From Trichoplax adhaerens (Eukaryota > Placozoa > Uniplacotomia > Trichoplacea > Trichoplacidae): a DNA stretch of 64,000 bases. A model generated the notes under the pieces. That model was not told the origin of the DNA. It saw only the letters and a program-made list of their open reading frames with translations, and made no database searches. The translations under genes and the position numbers were made by a program. Positions 16,683-29,817 of this stretch are shown here, in pieces (within the stretch, counting starts at the first letter, position 1; every line of letters starts with the position of its first letter). Location of the stretch: NCBI RefSeq assembly GCF_000150275.1, contig NW_002060945.1:3805172-3869171 (forward strand), in the 5' to 3' direction.

Positions 16683-19600
16683 ATGGAAAATGAAATGATT
16701 GAGATAGAAAATTTCTCCGATCAATGCGATGAATTCAACGATTTCCATTCTCAAGATGATATTAGCGATGATGATTGGCAAGGAATATTAGATGATAATA
16801 ATGATACAAGTAATACCAAATTATCCGATAATACCCAAGAGAGTGGTAATTCTGCCAAGCAACAACTTAGCGACAAAATTGCTATGGCTCGCATGGGACT
16901 AAACGATAGCAAAGCTGGCATGACTGGATTAGATAAACAAAAAATCAATCGGATCATCTTAGAAGCGACTAAAGGCTCGCGCTTTTATAATAATGAAATG
17001 AGAAAAGAGAAACAAGCAACGGAAAGAGTTACACGACTAAAAGCAAAATTAACCAAGATAACACAAGCGCAAAGATTAGCTGCACTAGATGAATTGAAAC
17101 GTATGGAAAATCAGTTAGAAACTACCCGAGATTTATCTCGATTTATTGTCCATGTCGATATGGATGCATTTTACGCTGCTATTGAAATAAGGGATAATCC
17201 TAGTCTGGCCGATAAACCCATGGCAGTAGGTGGTACTGGAATGATGGTAAGATGAGTAAAATAGAACTCTAAATTTAAAAATTTCCACGTTTTATCCCTT
17301 GTATGCCATCTTCAATTCATTGACGGTATATTTTACAGCTTACCTCCAATTATATTGCACGTCGATATGGAGTTCGAGCCGCTATGCCTGGTTTCATCGG
17401 TAAAAGACTTTGCCCAGATTTAGTCTTTGTTAAACCTAATTCTGCCAAGTATGCACAAGCTAGTAAAGAAGTCAGAGCAATTTTAGCTGAATATGATCCG
17501 AATTTCGCATCAGTCAGCTTGGATGAAGCTTACATGGATTTAACGGAGTACTTGGAAGGTAGAAAATGTACTTTCCCTAGCAGCCATGTTGAATTTACCG
17601 TTCCTCAGCAGGATTTAACTGAGGATATGTTAAAGATTCTTAATGAAGGTTTATTAATTATATTATTGAGCGTTTAACGTTGCTAAAATTGTACTCTATC
17701 ATCTTAGATGTCAAGATTTAAATTAATGCAGAAGGTATTTTATTTATTTATTTCAGGAAATCATCTTTTACCATTAGATAACAAGGAAAATGATCAAGTT
17801 GCCCCTCCAACTGTTGATGGCGTTGATAGTTATAATAATTGTTCGTCTAATTCATCAATTAGAAAAGTATCGTTTGGTCATACCATAGAAGATGTCATGA
17901 GAGAAATTCGATTTAAAATTAATCGAAAGACAAAACTTACAGCAAGTGCTGGTATAGGACCCAATAAAATGCTAGCTAAAATTTGCTCTGATTGGAAGAA
18001 ACCTAATGGACAATTTAAAGTAGAATTTACTCGAGATAAAATAATAGAATTTATGCGACAACTTCCGACTAGAAAGGTACAGCATTGATTAAATTTAAAA
18101 TCTTTCATCTACATGGGAGGATCAAGACCGTCACTAAATACTTCAACTCTTACTGTTATCTTTAATATTTCCTTAAGATTTCAGGTATCGGCAAAGTCAG
18201 TGAGAGATTACTAAATGAGATTGAAATTTCGAACTGCAAGGAACTCTATGATAAAAGAGATTTGATTTATTTGCTATTCTCCAATGTATCAACAAAGTTT
18301 TTCTTAGCTGTTGCAATGGGCATCGGATCCAATGAAGTTAGTAGGTAAACAGAAACTAATTCTTTTCGCATTAACTGGCTTCTGGAACGCTCGAAGGAAT
18401 CCTTTCAAAGAAATTCAATCATACATCATACTAATGTTTTGCTTTTTCCTTTTTTGCATCTTAAGCAAAAATTATCAAAGAAAAAGTATTAGTTGTGAAA
18501 GGTATTAACAAATCTCTAATAATTAATGAATTAATTAGAATCACTGCGATCGAACATTTTTCGTAGCATTACGTGTATCGTTGTTTATGAATTATAGTAA
18601 CTGACAGTCAGTGATGAATTATTATGTGATGCTAGTTTGCGTAATATACATGTTATAGACATATTGTAAAAGTCTATTACCCTACTCATTGCACAAACTA
18701 TATTAAATATTCAATTGACACTATAGGACATTTGGAGAAATTAGTAGATTAGCAGACATGCTCGTTAAATGCCAGAAACTATGTGATAATCTGGCAAACC
18801 ACATGAAGAAAGAGAACATTACGGTAATTGCTGGAATGAACTATGTGTACTTTAACTCAATGTAGAGTGCGATATAACATACACATGTATCGATTATAAA
18901 AAAACAAGGATATTAGCATTGGCCCCAAGTATAAAGTCACTTTCTTCATTACTCGCTTGCTAAATTTACCTATCCATAAATTTTACGTATACGATTTTTT
19001 AGGGTCGATGTTTAACTGTGAAACTAAAGACCGTTGCATTTGAGGTTAAACAACGCTCAGTATCGCTAAAACACCACACAAATTCTACAACTGAAATGTT
19101 TAACATTGCATCAGAAGTTATTCGGTCAGAACGTTTAGCTTGCCAACCCGAAAGACTTCGTTTACGATTGATGGGAATCAAAATGTCCACGCTAAAACGT
19201 CATGAATCGGATGAAAAATCTATACAAGATACGTTAACACGTTACTTTAACAAATACGATGAAAACTGCTCGCAATCGCAATCGACAATAAATGAAGCAA
19301 GTAAGAGTTTTATCAACATAGAACAGCATAAATTAGACGAAAAATCTAAGCTAGACAAAGTAACTTGTTACTTTAGTAAATACGACGAAAATAGCTCGCA
19401 ATTGCAATCAACAATGAAGGAAGCAAGTAAGAATTGTGACAACATGGAAAAGGTTACTTGTCCTGTATGCGACCAATTCTATGTTTACAAATCTGATGAA
19501 ACATCGTGGCTAGCGTTACTAAATTCTCACATAGATACTTGCCTTCAACAGCCTGAAACTATGAAACCATCTCAATCACATAACGACTCTGTAGGAAGTT

Positions 19601-19713
19601 CAAAAGGAAAAGGTGTTAAGCGACGTAAGCTACAACATAATCGTATGCAGCCTACTACTGGTAATAAAACACTTCATAATTTTTGGCAAGCAAAAGATAA
19701 TACGCACCAATAA
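16683..19713 (+). CDS. POLK: DNA polymerase kappa (Y-family translesion polymerase)
   Basis: Nuclear Y-family polymerase that bypasses minor-groove lesions and extends mismatched primers (family knowledge). Exons: 16683-17246, 17339-17648, 17757-18076, 18178-18344, 18466-18501, 18727-18823, 19003-19713; 734 aa (human 870). An acidic N-terminus precedes the kappa-specific N-clasp ([30 protein letters not shown]). Palm catalytic acidic residues sit in [11 protein letters not shown] and [15 protein letters not shown] and [11 protein letters not shown] (thumb helix-hairpin-helix) follow, then the little finger ([21 protein letters not shown]). C-terminal: a 42-residue tandem duplication carrying a PIP box (QDTLTRYF), one UBZ4 finger (CPVC...HIDTC) where human has two, and a terminal KTLHNFW PIP-like motif. 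An upstream in-frame stop supports ATG at 16683. Confidence 0.95.
19201..19452 (+). repeat. In-frame 126-bp tandem duplication inside POLK
   Basis: Codons from 19201 and from 19327 encode two 42-residue units. Both follow the pattern H-x-x-DEKS-x-(Q/L)D-x(4)-YF-x-KYDEN-x-SQ-x-QST-x-x-EASK. The first unit contains a consensus PIP box (QDTLTRYF, 19225-19248); in the second the glutamine is gone (KLDKVTCYF). The array lies between the little finger and the UBZ finger. Confidence 0.9.
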
Positions 19714-21096
19714 ATTGTACTTTACTGTAATTTATTATCCTATTACTGTCAGTAACTTTGATTCTAGCATGCATTTATTATACCATCTTTTCAGAACATT
19801 GTAATATATTTCTAATTCATTACGGCTACTATTGATCTACACCTACAGGATTGTGCGATACTTGTTTAGGAGTCGAGAGCTATAAAATGGACATTTCGGC
19901 TTGTATTTAATTATGATTGTTAGTTTCTTATTTGTTGGGCATGTTATCATACCCCGTGAATATTTGCCATTCATTTAAGTCAATTAGTTTGAATCAGCTA
20001 CCAACAGCAAGAAGTTCAATTCTTACGATACCACTATGGTGGTTTATTATATGCATATGCTCGTGTACATAATGTAAATAGTTATGACTTCAATACATAA
20101 TCGATTCTATTTGCTCAATACTTGAAATTTTCTCTGTATAGCAGACTGAGAAAATATCATAAATTTAATGGTTTCTAATATCATAAAGTTGTGTAGCTAA
20201 TGGAGATTACTGTATAAATACGTATAGTATTTTTATATTCCGATTAATACAATTATACGTAACGTATATCATTTTTAATAAAAAGACATTCCGATTACTT
20301 GATGTTTTCCTTAAAACACAATTACAACTTTAAGACTTAAAGGCTACAATTGGCCAAGTATTTATTACGAATGATCCAATGCCTTTTAAGTGGCAAGTAA
20401 TTAAAGAAATTGTCTACCCTAGATCTAAAATAAATTGATAGAGCATTGCATTAGCCCGTATTCGTGAAATTATCTTAGAAAGGTTTATTCATGATATTTC
20501 AGAGTCATGTAAACTCTTAAACAGAGTTGATCCAAATATTCGATAAATAGCATAAAGTCTATCTATGAATTTAATTAATTAATTTAATACAAGTTACTCC
20601 GCATAATTTGCGTTAGGTTTAATTATTTTAGTAGATTAACGCATTCTTCCTTCCAAAATATATAACCCAGTCTGATACTTACCTATAGGCACGTTAGGTT
20701 TTGTCACCACTTCTTAAAATAGCTCTTTTTAAAAGCATACAATCACTTCACATTCCGCCCAAAATTACAATTTAACGTGAATAAGAAGGTATTTATAACA
20801 TTGATAACCGATAGTAAAAATATACATTTAATATATATAATTATATACACATAAATGTCAAACGAATCTTTAAAATTAAAACTATTAGTTTAGGTAATTC
20901 CTAAATGGTATTATTATTATACAAATAAACCTAATGAATAGTATTTACAGAGTGCTTATAGTGATAATTGAGGTTCTATAGAAATGGACAAAGTATTTGC
21001 GCGTTTCAGTAACAAATTCATACAGATTTACATTGTTCATATTCACTTGTTTAGTGATCATGCATTGAGTACACTCATACATTGTATAAAAATCAT
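19714..21096. other. Convergent intergenic gap POLK / DTWD2
   Basis: Very AT-rich sequence between two gene 3' ends. A possible POLK polyadenylation signal AATAAA is at 20277-20282; another AATAAA overlaps the POLK stop codon (19709-19714). The 70-codon frame at 20984-21196 is the antisense shadow of the last DTWD2 exon plus its flank. Nothing else is recognisable. Confidence 0.5.
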
Positions 21097-23195
21097 TTAT
21101 ACTTTACGGTTTGCTCCATCGTATTCACTAGAAGTTTCTTTACAAGCATTACTAGATGGATCCATCAGCATTTTTTTCACAACATCTTTACTATGATGTA
21201 CCACAGCACCGCATGCCAATTGCATGTCACACATAGCACGCAGTGGCTTTAACAAAGCCTATGAAGCAAAATGAAAAATTAATTTAAACACATTTGCGAA
21301 ATAGACGCAATTTTAACCGACATTATATAGCGAATTAGAATACTGATCCAAGACCTCTTTAATATGGTGGTCATTTTCCAAAATTTCTAAAGAAAGTGCC
21401 ACTGCTTCTATGGTTGATACGCAAGTCACATTGGGTTGCGTTCTGATTACGAATTTACTGATCTCATCGTCTACAAGTTTAACCTGCAAGAGTAAGCCCT
21501 TTCTTTAATTAATATGTACGTGGCATTACATTTCTTATATACTGTATAGATGGTATCGTTAGCTATAATTTTTGAACATACAGTATACAAATGTATCGTC
21601 GTATAGCCTGATAACTCTATTCAAGTCTACCACGTGTATAATATATTAGTGCCTATCGATTTTTATTTAGTTTTTATTTCTATACTGACCTGAATGCATC
21701 TCTTTAGAAATTCATTTCGGTGCATGATTGTGCGCGCTTCGTTCCAAGTGCCATCAATAACAAATAAGTTAGTTACCTTTAATTCTTGGCAACTTAATTG
21801 CTTAATACCTATAGCTATAAATGAAGGATATTTAATGTTACTCATCAATTAAAATATATACACTTCTTAAAATTTATGCAAGCAAGGTCAGTCAGTTAGA
21901 TAACAAAAGATATCATCAACAAGCTTGCAGTATCGTATTATTGCAGGGTTATCACAACTCTATACACTTCTATATATTCATTTAAGGAGATTTTAGAAGC
22001 ATCTAGTGATTTGTTAAATAGCAAACTAACCTTGAGAACTAGGATAAAGTATGGCAGTTGATGGGGAAGATGCAATCTCAGCCAGTTCGGTTAACCTGTA
22101 AAACGATTCTATGCTATTATACTTTTACGGGTACATTTACTATTCGTATTATCGGATCACTCATTTTGTGTTAAAAGCACAGTATGCAATACACTATCCA
22201 TTTGTACAACATCAGATCATAGCATGGAGTAATCTGATATCGTAGAGCAATATTTTTTTATATGAGGTATAGTGTATTCAAGTCATAAGAGTAACTGGGA
22301 AAACTTACCGATTCCTTGTAAATCGTATACCACGATATACATGCACACTATCTTTTGCCAATGCAGCTGTTAATATTGGTACGGTTGTCAATCTTCGCTT
22401 TTGCTGTTTTTTAGAAATAGTTGTATACGTATAGGTACAAAATATGATGGCTGTTTAATAAGATTATTTAACGTTTATCTACGTCTTTAAAAGGAAGAAA
22501 TTGATATTTATTCACTAAATTGTCATTAATCAATCATACGTATTGCAATTGCAGACCTCGCGTGGATGTTGCAAAATACGGATTTTGACTGAAGTTTCGA
22601 TTGGTTTGGCTGGCAGATAACTGCATAAGCACGTTCGAGCTGGACGACTAGATCAACAAATCGCAATACATTTTAATGCACAACCACGCTATCTGTAGTC
22701 GATTTTATCGGCTATAATTGCAATTGCAATCAGAGATGCAATTGCATCAGAATAATACTATTATCAACATCATCCACAAATTAATAACATTACAGGGCAG
22801 AATATCTTTAGTAAATACAGTCGGACGAATGATTAGCAATTTCCTTCATGATATTTTCACCTTCAATCAACAATAGCGGAAGTTCATACTAAGAGCAGAT
22901 ATAATTTTAAATTGAATACCCAAGTCCACAAGCAAAGAAATTTTCAAATGTTGAAAATTACCGTCTCAGTGATGTTTACTATAAAATTATAATTCTTATC
23001 CTTGATATTAATTTCCCCATATCAATATCATCCTATACTAAACCACTTGCTATTCTTTATTGGCTGCACTAGTATCGTAACATCTAAATGTACTACTCAC
23101 TTGCATCGAGCACATTCTTCACGGCATTTATCGCTACTCTCTTCTATAACATAGCCATTTAAAAATTCATCATATGTCTCATCCTCTTCCGCCAT
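21097..23195 (-). CDS. DTWD2: tRNA-uridine aminocarboxypropyltransferase 2 (DTWD2, DTW domain)
   Basis: DTW-domain enzyme (TDD/SPOUT-like) that transfers the 3-amino-3-carboxypropyl group of S-adenosylmethionine to tRNA uridine, making acp3U (family knowledge). Exons, minus strand: 23195-23101, 22647-22557, 22403-22309, 22095-22031, 21814-21690, 21483-21355, 21258-21097; 253 aa. Order of features: zinc-binding cysteines CRECARC and TCLCSYLPA; KIRILQHPRE (human IIQHPAEE region); LTTVPILTAAL; AILYPSSQ; the DTW signature as VIDGTWNEA; RTQPNVTCVSTIEAVAL; C-terminal LKPLRAMCDMQLACG helix and HSKDVVKK. Two donors are atypical (GAG|GTCTGC and GAG|GTCTTG) but keep phase and alignment. The end of the 21483-21355 exon is the least certain boundary, since reading on about 35 bases is also open. 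The ATG at 23195 precedes an acidic leader. Confidence 0.92.
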
Positions 23196-24842
23196 TGAAG
23201 CATACGCAATCTCACTATTTCAGTATTACACGTCACTGTATGAGATCAGTTATATTTATGAGCGAGCCTTTGGTATTTAAATGTGCCAGTCAGCACCTTG
23301 ATTTCCAGTAATCAATGTTGATCGTCTTGCTGTAAATAACCAAAGCTCTAAAGCGATCATATAAAGTATAAAGTTGCGGGAATATGCGCGATTTTGGATA
23401 ATATTTTGATGCTTTTCTGCAGCAGGGCTCGCTGTGAAGCATAATAATATGCTGAGCTTTTTCTTATATACTATAGTATACTGCACGTCTATGGTGTGAA
23501 TGTACACTATTGTACAGTATCACACACTGTATTACCATGGTAAAAATATACGGTGGTACGCGAGCTGTATGCTGCCACGCCCGCACAAACACACTGTGCT
23601 CAATTTTCCATAAAAATCGTATTAAAATGCAATCTTTGATGCACGTTATCCAATTATTATGATAATATTAATTACCAATATAGAATCGCAGATATAAGCA
23701 TCAAGGTATTCGCTACTTTTATCGACCTGTTACAAGTGACTGATGCTAAATACTACTAATTAACTAAAATGACCGATTATGTGTATGTGTAATATTCGCG
23801 TTTACGCGTACGAGTACAGTATATTCTCGTATGTTATGGTTAACCCCACTCGTTCTGACTAAAAATCTTGATTTCAATAATAACATATAATGAAAACTAT
23901 ATTCCAGATATTAAAGATGAAAGTCATATCATTTAAAGCAGTATTTTTCACTGTATATGATGATATAGATGAGGGTAATAATTTCGTAACATTTAAACAT
24001 TATTTCTGGCATAGTCCAACTTCGGGTTTGTCTGTAACTTAATATAAGAGTATATAATCAATAGGCCTAAACCATGATTTTAGCTACTGAGGGGTCGTGC
24101 AATTCCGAAAACTTCAAAAATATTTAGCCAGTAATATTCACTGAAAATCACTGCTGATACGTCTTATCCTCGATGCTACATAATTTTCAGGTAACTTAAT
24201 GAAATATAAAACATCTAATTATCTAAATACGTACAGTATCATACAGTGCAATTATAAGCAGAAAACTTTAAACTGATGCTTAAATCAGTTAAATGTATTT
24301 AGTAACTCCTTGTGTATACCGGTACAGTATTGTATTGCTGGCTTAAGGATTCTAACTTACTTGGTCAGCATTGACAGTATTTGACACATTGATAAATGAA
24401 AAACTTGATGTTAAAAAGTCTTACAGCTTGTAATTGGAATGTAACTCAACTGATTTTTATTGCGTAGTGGCATACAAGTATAAGATATGATACAAGAAGA
24501 TTTAATTATGCCATACCAGTTTTAAAAATAATTATTTCGTGCAAAATTGGTAATCATGGTACCACTCGTAACTACGACAAAGAATAGCCTTCATAAACTG
24601 CCATGGTGTGACCGCAGTTGATCGATAAAATATCTCTACACATCGCATTACCCACTAGTCACATCATTGAATTAAGATAACTGAAGTAATATTAAAACGA
24701 TTTAATGTAGTAAGGGATAATGTACGGTACAGCAACTCCTGCCTTTAGTAATCTGGGTAATGGTACAAAATCCAAACTATGGTAACGATTGATTAACGAC
24801 TTACAAATCTTACTAATCGCTTAGTATAATACACTTGTAATA
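23196..24842. other. Intergenic region: DTWD2 5' flank and CWC22 3' flank
   Basis: Tandem arrangement of two minus-strand genes. Just upstream of DTWD2 (about 23465-23530) there is a weak, degenerate GTAC element (tatagtatact ... gtacactattgtacagta). The rest is AT-rich with no supported gene. The 76-codon minus-strand frame at 23277-23507 has no recognisable features. Confidence 0.45.
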
Positions 24843-27800
24843 TTAAGATTTATCTCTTCTACGGTCAGGAGATAAACGTCTTCTGTCGCGATAATTAAAG
24901 TCATCCCTTCGTTTTCTTCGAGGTGACGCGCTGCGGCTTCTACTGAAAATATAATAAATGGTCATAAACAATCTTAATAATAGTCAAGTATTGGAAACAA
25001 ATAATTCGAGGACATGTATAGATAGCTGGCTTATCGTGTCATAGTAATGAGTTTTTTACAGCTGAATTACCGTTCATTCTTTTGCTCGTAGTATCCACCT
25101 TTCTTTCTTGCAGCATTAGCTATGTAATCAACAGATTAACCTTTAAGTGAATAGTATATTATCAAATCTATAGGTGGATCAAAGAAAATACTGTTCCTAC
25201 CTGAGTCTTCAGAGCTACCACTAGACGAAGATGTCGATTCCGAACTCGAATCAGAATCGGAGTCTGAATCTGAATTGGAATCTGATGAACTACTGTCATC
25301 ACTTGATTCAACAGCTCTTTTTTGAGCCATTATTAGCTTCGGAGCGTTCTTTAAGTGTGCTCTTAACTCATCACTGATTTATAAAACGTATGCAAATAGT
25401 TGTTATTAATTACGATATTAAAAGCATAAGAGTTGATATTTTACAGCTATTAATAGGCTTACGTTAATGCACCAAGGCCAATTGAGGTAAAGAAATTGAT
25501 AGCAAATCTAGTATAACTTGGATTATTTCGTGGAAACAAGCCTTCAAAAAATTCAGCTAGTGTCCTAAAGCGGATTAATACGATAAATTGTATAAAATGC
25601 ATAATACCAATTGCGAAATTTTATAATTGTATTAGGGTAATAATCGATAACATTACTTACTCATCTCTGAAACGCTTATTTAATTTCATGATACCCATGT
25701 ATTCAGATAATTCTTGCAATAAAATCTTTGCAAATATTCGACTACAGTTGAGTATAAGTAACGATTTTAGCGAAAGTATAATAGCGAAAAGATACTCAGA
25801 ATATGGCTTACCTTGATGATGTAGTTTCGTCTTCATTTAGATGAATGCAGGACAAAGCCTTTGATTATAATATTAGTAATTATGATATCGTATTTTCACA
25901 TTTAGTATCAATGTTACTTTCAAAATAATAATTCTTACCGTCCAAGGAATAGCATCCGTAAAAAATAGATGTGCAAAAAACTTTACCACATTTCGCAATT
26001 TATTAGTTTCCAACCTATGGCAATTTTCGTACTAAAATAAGAGAGTACCGTAAATAATTGAATTGATTCGTTGATAAACAAGTACAGCTAACATATAATA
26101 GCAATTTGATTCTAACTTGGTCTTGGAATATCTCGTCGTATAGTTCAACATAGGTTTTGTTTAACTGACAAAATCTCTGAATCAAAATATTTTATAAAAA
26201 TCACGTTAATAAATGTAAAAGGTTTTCTTTAAAAGCAAGACTTCTCTTACTTGTGCTAGTAAGCCGTACATCCTGAGATACGAACGCTCCTGGGCACAGC
26301 AGTCTATAATCATACTGCATAGTTCTTTCTAGAATTGACACAAGGTCGTTTTTAGTCGCATAGGCATTATCCTTATTTGCGAAAAATTAATTAAATAGTT
26401 TAACCTCCTGCCCCGGTTTTATCTCCATTTTCAATAATTTATGAGCACATTCTTCGAAATCCAAACTAAATTAGAAAAGTAAAATCACTTAAAATTTTGA
26501 ATTATTACCTTCACAGAAATAATCTCTACCTGGACTGTATGGTAAGATAAATATTCCTCCTTAAAGCCACCAAATTTGTCTCGGTCTGATCCAAAATCAT
26601 CTTATCATCTACGTATTTATTCATTTATAAAATTTTTCTAATAAATGTACTAAAAATTGCAAATGAATCACGTTACGAAGACGTAACAGTACCTTTTTCT
26701 TCTTCTTCATCATCGTCATCATCATCGTCCGATTCCTCGTCGCTTCCACTAGCGGACGATCCATCATCGTCATCACCTAGTATACCTAATTTTAAAGCAA
26801 CACGAACATGAGAGTATGCTACTACAATTCACGGCAGCTTCACGGTTGCTTATTAAGCTTACCTTTTCGTAATACCTGATACCGTTCTTCATTCTGTAAA
26901 TAGTCTGGATCAAACTTGAAAATATCTAAGAAATGCAAAACCGCGCTTAATAAAACTTTATATCTATATCATAGCTTTATCTTCTCGCAATTGCCAATAT
27001 ACTTAGTATATTTTCTCCATCAGCGGCGTCATCGAGAGATAGAAAATGTGTGATTTGATCGGACTCTTCAACTAACACCAGCTCTTCAATTACAGTTGGA
27101 TAATCCTATTGATGTATGATACGGTCTTTAAAACATAACTTCAGTAGCAGTAGTTACAGAGAGAAAGTTAGAGTACCTTAAAATCGTCTTTCCTAATGGC
27201 AAATAGCACTTCTATCATATATTGGACGCGTTTTCCTATATCACTGTCTTGGATAATACTTCTAAAGCGATCGAAAATTCCTACAGATGTTCAATAAAAT
27301 TACTGTTACCTACTGAAAATTCTATAAATTTGTCAATTAATATCTTTTTGATATAAATTACCTCTAATTCCTGTTGGCGATAGTTCACCCAACTTTTTTC
27401 CACATTCCTTAATAACACCAACCTAGTATTCATAATGAGATCAGGATAACGTTATCTGTCAAGATGATTTTAAGAATTTTAACAAATCCAGATACTTACA
27501 GCAACTTCAACACTATCTTCGGTTGGATTTTCTAAAAATACAGTCAGTATCTCGAGGATAACCAATTCATGAATCTTATCATGACAGAAAATAGCAATTA
27601 TGTTATCGATAAATCAATTAACGGTCAATTTCACAATCATTCCGATACGGTTAACATAATTGACACGATATTAACACTTACAACTTGTTGGTTAACCAAA
27701 TGCGCTAAAAATTTAGCAGTTGTAAGACATGTGGCTTTATCGCCTCTTTTCATTGTTCTTTTAAACTGAATTAGTAATCTCTTCAATAGCAACTCTCCGA

Positions 27801-29525
27801 TTTGTGGAAACTATAAGTTTTATTGCATATGGGAGCGATATAATTATTGCAATGAGTGCTCGATGCATAAGAGTATTAATATACTTTATGTGTAAAATCA
27901 CAAAGAAAGTCAGCTTACTTTCGTATTAATTACTGCAACCAATGCTGCATAAACATGAGTAAAAGTAGGAGATGCAGCTTGAGCAGTTATAACTGATCTA
28001 GCTAATAGGCCCCTATAAAAAATAAATAATACATGTTTACTTGTTACAGCACAAACACGCGTACAGTTTATAATCTTCTGCGAATAATAGTAACGTACCT
28101 TCCGCGAACAATATTCTCCTTGAATAATTCTCTTATTATATCAGACATATTGCCAACGTTGACCTATATCAAATACCCGTAGTCATTATAATATGAGCTC
28201 ATTGCAATAGGCAAAGCAATGTTAAATCCTTTACTAACTTTGTTCACCAAGCCATTGATACTCTTCTTTAGGGCTTCCCAGCTCAATCTTTGATAGTTTT
28301 CACTACGAATGAAAGTCCATGAAGGAATGTTATTAACTGCATTGATATTCTAATCTGTTTGTATCTATAAGTAATCACTTCAAATTTATTTTTTTACCTG
28401 CTCTTATCAGTAATTTGCTCCTGCATCATGCGAAGTCTCGCAGGTGGAATGTAAGCACCACCTGTATAAGAGAAATGGTCCATGATGAAACAGAAAGAGC
28501 GCTACTATTTTCAATACAGAGCTATTATACATGTATAGTATCGTAAGGATGGGATATTGATGTTTATGCGCATATTTTTATGGAAAGGCATGAGGAAAAA
28601 AAGGAAGCGAGGCCACTTACCAGTCCTACTGGTTAAAATGTCTTTCTTTTCATTTGTTTCTTTCGGTTTCTTATGATTATTATCCCTATCATCTATTATA
28701 GGATCATTTTTCATTTCTTCTTTCCGGGAATGATCACTTACATATCTATCACCCCTGCAGAAGGAAAATTTAAATTAATTTCTTCATTGCGATCTTCATG
28801 GATAGGACAAGTACTTGTCGATTGATCCCTCACCGTCGTCTATCTCGGTCACTATGCCTATCTCGTCTGTCTTTGTGGTCATCTCTATTTCTATGTCGAT
28901 CATGTCTGTCTCTTCGTCTATCAGTGCAATTTTATGCAAAAAAAATTATTGCAGTTTTATGTTTTATACAAATGCATACATTTTACAGATACGTATATCA
29001 ATAACATTACAGTACACGCAATTTACGTCAGTAATTCAAAATTCACGCGGCAATTAACGAATTCTATGCACATTTTCATACGTGCATCGCTGTAAATAGC
29101 ATATTAGTAGTAAAAGTACCGTGGAGATCTCGAGCGGCTTCTTGAGCGTCTCCTTCGAGGTGATCTGGAGCGTTCCCTATGTGAACGCTTAGATGCGGGA
29201 CTATGTTCTCGTTTACGATCCTACACATGTACGTTAAATATCAAAATGGTATCTTTGCCTAGGTATCTTATTACTGTACACTATAATTATGAAATGATTC
29301 AGAAGTGGCTTAAATTGAATTGAAAATGGCTATCGAAATTAGGAGTACAGGATGAATCATGTAGGAGTACCTTTACATTTGCCTCACGGCTATGTTCTGG
29401 AGTAGCGCTACTGTCTTCAGTACTAGAATGAAGTATGGTAGGAAAAATGAGCATTAAACTTTGACGTTTTCTGCGAAAATTTCTATATTTAATTGAGGAA
29501 AGCAATTGCAGTACCTGGAAGGCAT
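24843..29525 (-). CDS. CWC22: Pre-mRNA-splicing factor CWC22 (MIF4G/MA3 spliceosome protein)
   Basis: Spliceosomal protein that escorts eIF4A3 to the spliceosome for exon-junction-complex deposition (family knowledge). I trace 27 coding exons, minus strand: 29525-29515, 29422-29371, 29220-29120, 28917-28834, 28754-28621, 28461-28398, 28302-28239, 28163-28099, 28012-27919, 27810-27682, 27574-27500, 27422-27362, 27280-27177, 27105-27003, 26925-26863, 26776-26693, 26608-26530, 26465-26405, 26328-26251, 26176-26117, 26031-25939, 25858-25812, 25741-25661, 25564-25463, 25373-25201, 25119-25071, 24942-24843. They sum in phase to 736 aa (human 908). RS/RD-rich N-terminus, [21 protein letters not shown]4G ([16 protein letters not shown] to IRKDDF), acidic linker, MA3 ([31 protein letters not shown]), then Ser/Asp- and Arg-rich tails. 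The 11-base first exon (MPSS) is inferred from phase. Plus-strand frames in this interval are shadows. Confidence 0.93.
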
Positions 29526-29776
29526 CTTGCTTGTGATAGCTGTAGCAGCTGTACAATGGAGGAACTACTGTACCAATTGACACTTTAGTAAGTTATAGTA
29601 TGAGGCAATACACTACATACAGTACAGTACAGTAGGACGGTATCAGCGAATTGATTACTGGACATCAGATTTACTTGACATGCTTAAGGACTAAAAGGTA
29701 AGTTACTACAGTCCAGTCTGCCAGTCAAAGCTTTCTCTACAGTACTGTAGAAGTCGCTGACAGTACAGTACAGTAC

Positions 29777-29817
29777 TGTACAGTACATACTGTACACTGT
29801 ACAGTATGTACTGTACA
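29777..29817. repeat. 41-bp perfect palindrome (20-bp arms, 1-nt centre)
   Basis: The left arm 29777-29796 and right arm 29798-29817 are exact reverse complements, separated only by the C at 29797. The core of the right arm reads TGTACAGTATGTACTG. It is embedded in a GTAC-pentamer cluster 250-300 bases upstream of the CWC22 start codon and could extrude a cruciform or fold as an RNA hairpin. Confidence 0.95.

Noticed and set aside
25136..25330. Separate small Ser/Asp-rich protein starting [12 protein letters not shown]
   Set aside because: It is the internal part of CWC22 exon 25373-25201; the methionine lies inside the conserved [10 protein letters not shown]...LIMAQK segment.
28798..29057. 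Plus-strand Arg/Ser-rich frames (68 and 80 codons)
   Set aside because: Antisense of the Arg/Asp-rich exon 28917-28834 of CWC22.
29299..29583. 94-codon minus-strand frame as a separate gene or long CWC22 first exon
   Set aside because: Only 29422-29371 fits phase on both sides; the remainder has intron-like composition and better splice sites explain it.
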